Below are positions 45,742-53,919 of a DNA stretch of 64,000 bases, piece by piece (the stretch's first letter is position 1; every line of letters starts with the position of its first letter). The notes beneath the pieces were generated by a model. It saw nothing but the letters and a program-made list of their open reading frames with translations. It had not been told where the DNA came from and searched no databases. The position numbers and the translations under genes were made by a program. The stretch is from Streptomyces sioyaensis (GTDB taxonomy: Bacteria > Actinomycetota > Actinomycetes > Streptomycetales > Streptomycetaceae): positions 55,925 through 119,924 of the forward strand of contig NZ_SDIF01000009.1 in NCBI RefSeq assembly GCF_004122735.1, given 5' to 3'.

Positions 45742-46366
45742 GCACCTCCAGACGGCACCCGGCGGCCTCCGGCCCGCCCGCGACGGCCAGCACGAATCCT
45801 TCCGGAGCGGGGGGCAGCGCGATGTAGAACCGGGGGGAGCCGGGCACCGGCCCGAGGACGGTCCCGGCCGGAGCGCCGAGCCGTACCGGCCGGAGCAGAC
45901 CGCCGTCCGAGAGCCCGGTGCCCAGCACTTTGCCCATGGCCTCCTTCTGCGTCCACATCCGCAGGAACTGGAGAGGCCGTTCCGCCTCGGGACAGCCGGC
46001 CAGCCAGCCGGCCTCCCGCGCGCCGAACCAGCGCCGCGCCAGGGCAGCGGCCGGGACGGCACGGAGGCGTTCCACATCCACCCCCACCGGACCCCGCGCG
46101 CCGATCGCCACGGCGGACAGGCCCGGGACATGACTGACACTCGCGTGCAGCCCGCGGGCGGCACCACCGAGCACCGGACGGCCCGAGGGCTCCCGCCCCA
46201 CCAGGACCTCTTCCGGGGGCACATCGAGGACGGCGCCGGCCGCGGCGCGCAGCAGCGCGGCGCCGGCCGGGTGTCGTTCGGCGGTCCGGGCCAGCAGGAC
46301 CAGGACGCGGTCCGCACGGGCCGGCAGCGGGGCGGGCACACAGACATCTGACACAGCGGAAGACAT
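45641..46366 (-). CDS. Sfp-type 4'-phosphopantetheinyl transferase
   Basis: A 241-residue PPTase with HASVSHVPGLSAVAI, GVDVERLR (Mg-binding) and the WTQKEAMGKVLGTGL motif. It converts the apo-ACPs of this locus to holo form. Start codons at 46366, 46375 and 46378 are all possible; whichever is used, the start is only 20-30 bases from the divergent ACP start. The stop lies inside the ligase gene, giving an unusual convergent coding overlap. Confidence 0.9.
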   Translation of the reverse strand: MSSAVSDVCVPAPLPARADRVLVLLARTAERHPAGAALLRAAAGAVLDVPPEEVLVGREPSGRPVLGGAARGLHASVSHVPGLSAVAIGARGPVGVDVERLRAVPAAALARRWFGAREAGWLAGCPEAERPLQFLRMWTQKEAMGKVLGTGLSDGGLLRPVRLGAPAGTVLGPVPGSPRFYIALPPAPEGFVLAVAGGPEAAGCRLEVLTLPPPAAPPDHGAACPSRSAESGAAHTSGSEA

Positions 46367-46397
46367 CCGAATCATCATGCGGACACGGGAGGCGTCA

Positions 46398-46670
46398 ATG
46401 AGCGACACCATAAGGGAGTTCGTCCTGACCACGCTGGGCGAACTCAACTACGACACGAGCGGCGTCACGGACGGCACGCCCCTCGGCGACGGCGGTCTGG
46501 AGCTGGAGTCGCTCTCGCTCGCCGAGGTCGCGATGCACGTCGAGCAGCAGTACGGCGTCCAGTTCGACGACGACGAACTGGAGGGCATCGGCAAGCTCAC
46601 CTTCGGCGAGTTCAGCACGCTGATCGGCGAGCGCGCCCAGGGCCCGGCCGGGACGGGACCGGCCGCGTGA
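46398..46670 (+). CDS. Acyl carrier protein (first)
   Basis: A 90-residue ACP with the phosphopantetheine serine in GLELESLSLAEV and the usual acidic helices. ATG 46398 follows GGGAGG. It overlaps the second ACP gene. Two different ACPs suggest separate roles, for example one for the aryl starter and one for the extender or growing chain. Confidence 0.9.
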   Translation: MSDTIREFVLTTLGELNYDTSGVTDGTPLGDGGLELESLSLAEVAMHVEQQYGVQFDDDELEGIGKLTFGEFSTLIGERAQGPAGTGPAA

Positions 46671-46930
46671 CCGCTCAGGCCCCGCCGACCAGAAACGAGC
46701 TGGTCGAGCTGCTCGCGTCGTACGGCGACCGGCCACCCGGCGAGGTCCCCGACCGCGTCGATTCGCTGGAACTCGCCTGGATCATCCACTCGATGGAGGA
46801 GCGCTACGAGGTGGAGCTCGACCTCGACGACGGCCAGCTCGCGCGCATGGTGACGCTCGACAGCGTGCTCGACGTCCTCGCGGCAACCCTGGGGGGTGAA
46901 CCGCATGACCGCCCCGCGGCCCACCGCTGA
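46667..46930 (+). CDS. Acyl carrier protein (second)
   Basis: An 87-residue ACP with the attachment site in DRVDSLELAWII and an acidic helix after it. GTG 46667 overlaps the stop of the first ACP, and its own end overlaps the KS start by 26 bases. It resembles the ACPs of aryl-polyene-type systems more than those of aromatic polyketide systems. Confidence 0.87.
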   Translation: MTAQAPPTRNELVELLASYGDRPPGEVPDRVDSLELAWIIHSMEERYEVELDLDDGQLARMVTLDSVLDVLAATLGGEPHDRPAAHR

Positions 46931-48047
46931 GCGCGCGGCCGTCGTCGTCACCGGCATGTCGGTGACCACCGCCTTCGGCCGGGGAACGGACCGGCTGCGC
47001 CAGGCACTCGCGGCCGGGCAGCCGGCCTTCACCGAGGTGACCCGGTTCGACGTCGGCCGCCGGCGCGCCAAGCGGGCCGCCCACCTTCCGGGCGCCCCGG
47101 TGCTCCTGGACGAGCTGGGCGATGTCCTCACCCAGGCGATCGGGCAGTCGGGCCTGGACGCGGCCGCGGTCGCGCGGACACCGCTGCTGTGCGCCCGGCA
47201 CAGCGATCCGTCCTGGCCGCGAGAGCGCCAGGAGGACGGCCACGCCGCCGCCACCGGCAGCGCGCTCGCGGCGCGCGCGGGGCTGCGCGACGCCCCCCGC
47301 ACCTACACCAATGCCTGTGTGGCCGCGAGCACGGCGCTGGCCGACGCGGCCGCGCTGATCGCGTCCGGCCGTGAGGAGCGGGTGGCGGTGGCCGCCGGCT
47401 ACCTCGTCGACGAGGACGTCTTCGCCCTGTTCGACGCGGGGCGGGCGCTCGCCGACGACGGCGCCCTGCGCTCCTTCAGCGCCGGCCGCCGGGGGCTGCT
47501 GCTCGGGGACGGGATGGCGGCCGTGATCCTGGAGTCGGCCACCGCGGCCGAACGCCGTGGCGCCGAGCCGCTGGCGCGGCTGCTGGGCTGGGGCCGCGCC
47601 GGCGACGCCCACCACGTGTGCCAGCCGCACCCCGAGGGGCTCGGCATGGCCCGGGCGCTGGCCGCCGCGCTGGCCCGGGCCGACCGCGCCCCCGAGGAGG
47701 TCGACTACCTCAACGCGCACGGCACCGGCACCCCGTACAACGACTCCGCGGAGGCCGCGGCCGTCCACCTCGCCTTCGGGGCCCATGCGCCCAAGCTGCC
47801 GGTGAGTTCCACCAAGTCGCTGACCGGACACACGCTGGAGGCCTCCGGGCTGGTGGAGTTCGCCGTGTCGGTGCTCGTCCTCCAGGAGGGACTGCTTCCG
47901 GTGAACGCCGGCTACACCGGCCAGGATCCGGCCTGCCGGCTCGACCTCGTGACACAGGCTCCGCGCAGGCTGCAGCCGTCGACCGTGGTCTCCCTCAACG
48001 CCGCCTTCGGCGGTGCCAACACGGCTCTGGTTCTGGGGGCGGCATGA
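46905..48047 (+). CDS. Type II beta-ketoacyl synthase (KS)
   Basis: A 380-residue FabF-like KS with the full triad: C138 (YTNACVAAS), H272 (NAHGTGTPYND) and H309 (KSLTGHTLEASG), and the C-terminal NAAFGGANTALV. It is slightly short for the family. ATG 46905 (or GTG 46896). It should extend an ACP-bound aryl starter with malonyl units, paired with the CLF-like gene that overlaps its stop. Confidence 0.93.
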   Translation: MTAPRPTAERAAVVVTGMSVTTAFGRGTDRLRQALAAGQPAFTEVTRFDVGRRRAKRAAHLPGAPVLLDELGDVLTQAIGQSGLDAAAVARTPLLCARHSDPSWPRERQEDGHAAATGSALAARAGLRDAPRTYTNACVAASTALADAAALIASGREERVAVAAGYLVDEDVFALFDAGRALADDGALRSFSAGRRGLLLGDGMAAVILESATAAERRGAEPLARLLGWGRAGDAHHVCQPHPEGLGMARALAAALARADRAPEEVDYLNAHGTGTPYNDSAEAAAVHLAFGAHAPKLPVSSTKSLTGHTLEASGLVEFAVSVLVLQEGLLPVNAGYTGQDPACRLDLVTQAPRRLQPSTVVSLNAAFGGANTALVLGAA

Positions 48048-48589
48048 CGGCGCGCGCGCAGGTATGGGAACGGGCCTCGTGGCCCGGGCCGGACGGCGAC
48101 GCGGCCGCGGGCCCGCGCAAGCTTCCCGGTTTCGTGGTGTCGTCGTTCAGCCCGCTCGTCGCCGAGGTCGCCGACCGCGTGCTGCGCGGCCACTACGGTG
48201 ACCCGTCCGCCGCGGCCGGCCAGGGCGCCCGCACGGCCGTCGTGCTCGTCAGCCGACTCGGCGACGTCGCCACCGACCGCGCGGTGGCCGCGGCGGTGGA
48301 CGCCGGACGCCCGGTGCAGCCCCTGCTGTTCTTCCAGTCCGTGCCCAACTCGGTGCTCGGCCACGTGACCACCCAGTGGCAGCTGCACGGACCGGTGGTC
48401 TGCTTCAGCCCGGCGGGCGACCCCGAGGAGGCCGCGCTGGACTACGCCGACCTGCTCTTCGCGGACGACGAGGCGGACCGCGCGCTGCTCGTCCTGGTGG
48501 AGCTCGCGAGCGGTCAGGGCGCGCACGGTACGGCGACCGCACTGCTGGTCGGCCCCGGGGACCGGGCGGCGGAAGGGGTGCATCCGTGA
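48044..48589 (+). CDS. Small CLF-like ketosynthase partner (Ketoacyl-synt_2 type)
   Basis: A 181-residue protein resembling the short beta-ketoacyl-synthase chain-length-factor family of aryl polyene clusters: FVVSSFSPLVAEVADRVL, AVVLVSRLGD, PLLFFQSVPNSVLGHV and ALLVLVEL. It lacks the active-site Cys and the C-terminal half of a KS, so it is a partner, not an enzyme. It overlaps both neighbours (ATGA and GTGA). Confidence 0.78.
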   Translation: MTARAQVWERASWPGPDGDAAAGPRKLPGFVVSSFSPLVAEVADRVLRGHYGDPSAAAGQGARTAVVLVSRLGDVATDRAVAAAVDAGRPVQPLLFFQSVPNSVLGHVTTQWQLHGPVVCFSPAGDPEEAALDYADLLFADDEADRALLVLVELASGQGAHGTATALLVGPGDRAAEGVHP

Positions 48590-49263
48590 CGGCGCAGGAA
48601 ACCGGGCAGCCGGTCACGACCCCCGTCGACGCGCTGGAGAACGAACTCACCGTGGCCCTGCGGCAGTTCTGGTGGCTGCACGATGCCCGCTGGTACCAGG
48701 GCGTCAAGAAGCGCTTCGGCCAGGAGGTCGCCAACGAGATCAACGCGGAGGCCCTCCGGTTCGTCGGCCGGCGCGTCGGCTCGTGGTACGCGAACCGGGA
48801 GGGCACCCCCGACGTGTGCTCCCCGGCCGCGTTGCGGGACGTCATCGAGTCGATCACCCGCATCATGACCAACGAGGACATGATGCGCTCCCACACGGAG
48901 CCGGACCCCGACGGGGGAGGGGGCGTCCAGACCGTCATCACCGAGCACTTCGCCCTGCGGATGCTGCGGGCCGCGCGCTCCCTGGAGGGGTACGACTGCC
49001 CCTGTCTCGACATGCGCGGCGGCTGGTTCGAAGGGCTCGGGGCCGACGTCCGGGACGAAAACAGGGAATGCATGCGGACCGGTGGGGCCGTCTGCCGCTT
49101 CCACACCGAATCCGCGGCGGCCGAATCCGCGCCGGCCGAGACCGTGGACACCGGATCCGCGGCGGCCGAATCCGTGGAGACCGCCTCCGCGGAGACCGCA
49201 TCCATGGAGACCGAACCCGTGGAGACCGCATCCACGGAGCGCAAGGAGTTGCACCGTTCATGA
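48586..49263 (+). CDS. DUF6125-like protein with repetitive tail
   Basis: A 225-residue product. The N-terminal part (about 1-165) resembles DUF6125/L-2-amino-thiazoline-carboxylate-hydrolase-like proteins: FWWLHDARWYQGVKKRFG, EINAEALRFVGRRV, and Cys-containing DCPCLDMRGGWFEG, ECMRTGGAVCRFH. The last 55 residues are a degenerate Glu/Ser/Thr/Ala repeat (AESVETASAETASME in part). The conserved cysteines and histidines could bind a metal. GTG 48586 overlaps the CLF-like gene, and its stop overlaps the MFS gene. Role in the polyene pathway unknown. Confidence 0.65.
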   Translation: MTAQETGQPVTTPVDALENELTVALRQFWWLHDARWYQGVKKRFGQEVANEINAEALRFVGRRVGSWYANREGTPDVCSPAALRDVIESITRIMTNEDMMRSHTEPDPDGGGGVQTVITEHFALRMLRAARSLEGYDCPCLDMRGGWFEGLGADVRDENRECMRTGGAVCRFHTESAAAESAPAETVDTGSAAAESVETASAETASMETEPVETASTERKELHRS

Positions 49264-50717
49264 CCGCCAGCCCCGCTCCGGCCCCTGAGCCCGACCGTCC
49301 GCCGTATGCCCGTCCGGGGCTGACCCTGCTCGTGGCCTGCGGCGCCGCCTTCATCGCCTTCCTCGGCGTCTCGGTGGTGTACATCGCCTTCCCCGAACTG
49401 CCGAAGAGCTTCCCCGGCTCCTCGCTGTCCTCCCTGTCCTGGGTCGTGAGCGGATACACGGTCGTCTTCGCCGCCGCGCTGGCGCCGGTCGGAAAGATGG
49501 CCGACGTCATCGGCCTGCGCACCCTGTTCCTGCTCTCGGTGACCGGCTTCACCGCGGCCTCGCTGCTGTGCGCGCTCGCGCCGACGGCGGAACTGCTGAT
49601 CGCCTGCTGCGCGCTGCAGGGGCTGTTCGCGGCCGGCATGATCCCCTCGTCGCTCGGTCTGCTGCTGGCCTCCCGGCCGCCGCAGCAGCGGCCGAAGGCC
49701 ATCGGCCTGTGGGGCGCCAGCTCCTCGGCGGCCGCCGCGGTGGGGCCCCCGCTGGGCGGCTTCCTGGTGCACAGCTTCGACTGGACCGGCGTGTTCCTGG
49801 TGAACGTCCCGCTCGGCGCGGCCCTGCTGCTCACGGCGTGGCGCGTGCTGCCCAAGCTGCGCACCGAGCGCGGCGGCCTGCCCGACCTGATCGGCATGCT
49901 GGCCCTGATGCTCGGCGTCGGCGGCCTGGTCGCCGGTCTGACGAAGGGCAGCACGTGGGGCTGGGGCAGCCCCGCGTTCGTGGCGACCACCCTGGGCGGC
50001 GCCCTGCTGCTCGCACTGGCGGTCCTGCGCTCGCGCCGGCACCGCGTCCCGGCGCTGGAGCTCACGCTGCTGCACACCCGTAAATTCGCGGTGGCCAACG
50101 CGACCTTTGTGCTCTTCGGCGCGGCGATGTACTGCTGGTTGATCGCGGCGCCGCTGTTCACCACCGAGATCTGGCACTACTCGCCGCTGGCGGCCGGGCT
50201 CGCCCTGACCCCGGGCGCGGTGCTGTCCGTGGCCGCCTCGGTGCTGGCCGGGCGGATGCCCCGCAAGCACCAGCGGACGGTGGTGGTGGCCGGCGCGCTC
50301 ATGGTCGCCGTGCAGTGCGGCATCTGGGCGGTGGCCCTCAGGTCCCAGCCGGACTACCTCCTGGTGTGGCTGCCGGCCAACCTGATCGGCGGGGTGGGGA
50401 TCGGTGCCGTGATGACCACGCTGTCCTCGGCGGCGGCCGGGGCGCTGCCCCCGCAGCGGTTCGCGGCCGGCGCGGGCCTGGCCATGACCTCCCGGCAGGT
50501 CGGCGCGGCCCTGGGAACCGGCGCCTTCGCGGCACTGACGGCGGCGCTGGGCGGCCCGCAACTGGGCTCGTTCCGGCAGGTGTTCCTGGTCTGCACGGTG
50601 CTCTCGGCGCTGGCCGGAGCCGTCGCCCTGTGGCTGACGGACCCGGCGGCCCGGCCCACGGCGGACCCGTCCGCACCCCCGCGGCCCCTGTCCGAGGTAC
50701 GAGGAGAATCACGATGA
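49260..50717 (+). CDS. MFS exporter (DHA2, QacA-like)
   Basis: A 485-residue transporter with about fourteen helices. Early GVSVVYIAFPELPKSF and SWVVSGYTVVFAAALAPVGKMAD (in parts) match the DHA2 drug:H+ antiporters. ATG 49260 overlaps the previous stop, and its stop overlaps the N-oxygenase start. Likely exporter of the locus product. Confidence 0.92.
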   Translation: MTASPAPAPEPDRPPYARPGLTLLVACGAAFIAFLGVSVVYIAFPELPKSFPGSSLSSLSWVVSGYTVVFAAALAPVGKMADVIGLRTLFLLSVTGFTAASLLCALAPTAELLIACCALQGLFAAGMIPSSLGLLLASRPPQQRPKAIGLWGASSSAAAAVGPPLGGFLVHSFDWTGVFLVNVPLGAALLLTAWRVLPKLRTERGGLPDLIGMLALMLGVGGLVAGLTKGSTWGWGSPAFVATTLGGALLLALAVLRSRRHRVPALELTLLHTRKFAVANATFVLFGAAMYCWLIAAPLFTTEIWHYSPLAAGLALTPGAVLSVAASVLAGRMPRKHQRTVVVAGALMVAVQCGIWAVALRSQPDYLLVWLPANLIGGVGIGAVMTTLSSAAAGALPPQRFAAGAGLAMTSRQVGAALGTGAFAALTAALGGPQLGSFRQVFLVCTVLSALAGAVALWLTDPAARPTADPSAPPRPLSEVRGESR

Positions 50718-51736
50718 GCAGTCGGGCGCCCGAAGAACCCACCGGAATACGGCCCCCGGAGATCCCCGCATACGACCCGGACGACCCGGTGGAGAACGCC
50801 GTCATCGCCCGGCTCGCCGGGAACTGGCACCGCAGGGCCGCCGTGAAGCGCGAAGAGCCGCACCTCGCCGACCTGTTCGAGCTGCCGCGCGACGACTACC
50901 CGGAGAAGATCCTTCCGTTCCGGGACCACCCCACGTTCCGGGCCCTGTCGCCCGAGGACCGTGCCCGCCTGCTGAGCTGGGCGTGGATCTCCTACAACCG
51001 CACCACGGTGCTGCTGGAGGGGCAGATCGTCAATCCCGCGTTCCAGCTCGGGCTCGACGGAAAGTTCCCCCAGCCGGTGGGCGAGTTGATGCAGCGCAGC
51101 CTGGCGCAGGCCATGGTCGACGAGCAGTACCACACCCTGATGCACCTCAACGCCAGCGCGGTGACCCGGCGCATGCGCAAGGAGGCGTTCGCCGACACCG
51201 CGCTGCCCAAGCCGCTCGTCGTACGGGAGCACGAGGCCCGCCTCGCCTCCTGCGCGGACGAGCGGGAACGCCGGCTGACCACCCTCGCCTTCGCCACCGT
51301 CGCCGAGATATCCATCAACGCCTATCTGAACCTGATAGCCGAGGACACGGAGATCCAGCCGGTCAACAGCGCCACCGTCCGCATCCACAACCGGGACGAG
51401 TACTGCCACGCCTCGATCTGCGCGGTGCTGGCCGAGCAGGTCCACCACGCCCTGGGCGACGCCGAACGACGGTTCTTCCTCGACTCCCTCGTCGCCGGTC
51501 TCGAAGCGTTCGTCGGCAACGACTTCCGGGCCTGGCACCGCATCATGGCCGAGACCGGCATCCGCGGCGGCCACGAGATGCTCGACGACATCCAGCACGC
51601 CGGCGGACGCAAGCGGCTGGTGCAGGACTTCTCCGGGCTGCGGAAGCTGGTCGAGAGCCTGGATGCCGTCGACGACGTCGACTTCGACTGGTCCCGGAGC
51701 GTCACCGGCTCCGCTGCGCTCTCGCCCACCCGCTGA
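50714..51736 (+). CDS. AurF-type diiron 4-aminobenzoate N-oxygenase
   Basis: A 340-residue protein, nearly the length of AurF. All seven expected iron ligands are present at matching spacing: E102, E137 and H140 (VDEQYHTLMH), E198 (AEISINAYL), H225, E229 and H232 (HNRDEYCHASI). AurF converts 4-aminobenzoate to 4-nitrobenzoate through hydroxylamine and nitroso steps. Since PABA-forming enzymes are encoded in the same locus, 4-nitrobenzoate (or an ACP-bound form) is the expected product. ATG 50714 overlaps the MFS stop. Confidence 0.93.
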   Translation: MSSRAPEEPTGIRPPEIPAYDPDDPVENAVIARLAGNWHRRAAVKREEPHLADLFELPRDDYPEKILPFRDHPTFRALSPEDRARLLSWAWISYNRTTVLLEGQIVNPAFQLGLDGKFPQPVGELMQRSLAQAMVDEQYHTLMHLNASAVTRRMRKEAFADTALPKPLVVREHEARLASCADERERRLTTLAFATVAEISINAYLNLIAEDTEIQPVNSATVRIHNRDEYCHASICAVLAEQVHHALGDAERRFFLDSLVAGLEAFVGNDFRAWHRIMAETGIRGGHEMLDDIQHAGGRKRLVQDFSGLRKLVESLDAVDDVDFDWSRSVTGSAALSPTR

Positions 51737-52489
<753 letters not shown>

Positions 52490-52496
52490 GCCGCCA

Positions 52497-52739
52497 CTCT
52501 TTGCTGCTGCCCGCCTTGGACGACCGCGCCGACGGCGGCTCCCGTACGGAGATCGACGACCCTCGGGTGCTCAACGGGGCGTCGGTGGCGCAGATCTGGG
52601 AGATGTACCTGGGCACCGGGCCCGCCGCGGCCCCGGTGCGTTCCACCTCTTCGAGGACTGGGCACCGACCACGGACCTGGCCCGCGCCACCGTCGCCCAC
52701 TGGACCCGCGCGCTGCGTGACGCACTGGCCGAAAAGTGA
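52497..52739 (+). pseudogene. Frameshifted remnant of an unidentified gene
   Basis: Two coding-like pieces in different frames: LLLPALDDRADGGSRT followed by IDDPRVLNGASVAQIWEMYLG, then in another frame FHLFEDWAPTTDLARATV, WTRALRDALAEK and a stop at 52737. The codon bias suggests a decayed 3' gene end. I do not recognise the family. The stretch on to 53000 shows no other gene. Confidence 0.35.
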
Positions 52740-53000
52740 ACGGCCCGCGCGCCGACAAGGGTCCGGAGGCGCCCAGCACGGGCCCCGGCGCCGGCGCGCG
52801 GAAAGGAATCCGGCACCCGGCCCTTCGAATGTCCCCTCCCCTCGAATTTCCCATTCCGCCACCGGACCTTCACAAAGGGATAACGGGAACAGTGAATTCC
52901 GTATGCCCCGGCCGGGTCGAACGACGGCCGGGGCGCGGACTCTCCGCCGGAAAACACGCCGGCATGCCTACCGGTTCAAGCAATTCAGCCGATCCGGTAT

Positions 53001-53537
53001 TCAGCTGGCGCGGGGCCTCGGCTGCGGCGGCAGTCCCTTGTTCACCGCGTCCATCCGCGAACGGGCGTCGAGCTTGGCGAAGATGTTCCGCAGATGACGC
53101 TTGACCGTGCCCTCGGAGATGGCGAGCAGACTGGCGATCTGACGGTTGCTCAATGCCCGTGCGACATGCTCCAGGATCTCCGTTTCCCGGCTCGTCAACG
53201 CCTCCCGCCCACTCTCCTGCCTGTGCGTCCCCGCCCCCGCCACCCCTGCCCCCGTCTGCGCCTCCGCCTGCGGCGCACGGGGCGAGCCGTCGGCGGCAAG
53301 GTGGCCTGGTGGTTTCTGCGGCACTCCGACCCGGAAGTGGAGCCGGTCATTCGAGTTTCCGCGGACGAAGTACCGGTGAATCATTCCCGACGGAAGTGTC
53401 ACGCTCAGGTGTGCGCCGGCCTCCCAGTCGAACGATTCCTTTCCCGCGGGATCGACGAGAATCAGCCCCCGTAGCCCCTCGCCTAACCGCTCGGCCGGTT
53501 GCGCCAATAGTTCCCGATACTCCTTGTTCTGCCGCAT
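53001..53537 (-). CDS. LuxR-type regulator with ferredoxin-reductase-like N-terminal domain
   Basis: A 178-residue protein. The C-terminal part (about 115-178) is a LuxR helix-turn-helix (LTSRETEILEHVARALSNRQIASLLA in parts, then GTVKRHLRNIFAKLDARSR). The N-terminal part (about 20-75) reads GLILVDPAGKESFDWEAGAHLSV and TLPSGMIHRYFVRG, which closely resembles the first strands of the FAD/FMN-binding barrel of phthalate-dioxygenase-reductase-like proteins, including the RY(S/F) flavin site. A Pro/Ala/Gly linker joins them. ATG 53537 has GGGGGA eight bases upstream; ATG 53546 does not leave room. Codon 18 is TTA (53484-53486), predicting bldA control. Probably the regulator of region 4. Confidence 0.8.
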   Translation of the reverse strand: MRQNKEYRELLAQPAERLGEGLRGLILVDPAGKESFDWEAGAHLSVTLPSGMIHRYFVRGNSNDRLHFRVGVPQKPPGHLAADGSPRAPQAEAQTGAGVAGAGTHRQESGREALTSRETEILEHVARALSNRQIASLLAISEGTVKRHLRNIFAKLDARSRMDAVNKGLPPQPRPRAS

Positions 53538-53919
53538 ATGAGCCATCCCCCGCTGGTAGTCCGGCGTGTGCCGCCAGATGGTTTCACGGCCATAATGCCT
53601 CTTCTGTCGTAACCGTGGCCGGAATTACCGCCGGTACTCGCGAAGAATGGCCGACTGCTGCCCTTGGGTGGCTCAACGCGTCAGGGCACGTCACGGACGC
53701 GGCGGGGCAAGGAAGGAGCCCCATTTCAGCCAGACTTCGGGGTCCCCAGGAAGGCAGCAGGCAGGAGGGACGCACAATCCCCTCCCGCAGAACCTGGCCG
53801 GATTCTCGCCACGGTGCGCGGAAGAGGCAACGGCGTCGGGCGGCCAGGACGCCGGGCCCGGAGGCGCCCGGGCCGGTTCCGCCTCCCCCGGGGCGGTTGC
53901 CGTGAAGTGAGGCCGTGGG
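53538..53919. other. Spacer between the LuxR-like gene and the lasso operon end
   Basis: 382 bases with no supported gene. A hairpin with a 7-bp stem (GGCCCGG 53855-53861 with CCGGGCC 53868-53874) lies 45 bases beyond the ABC transporter stop and may end the lasso operon. The part nearest 53538 should contain the promoter of the LuxR-like gene. Confidence 0.5.
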
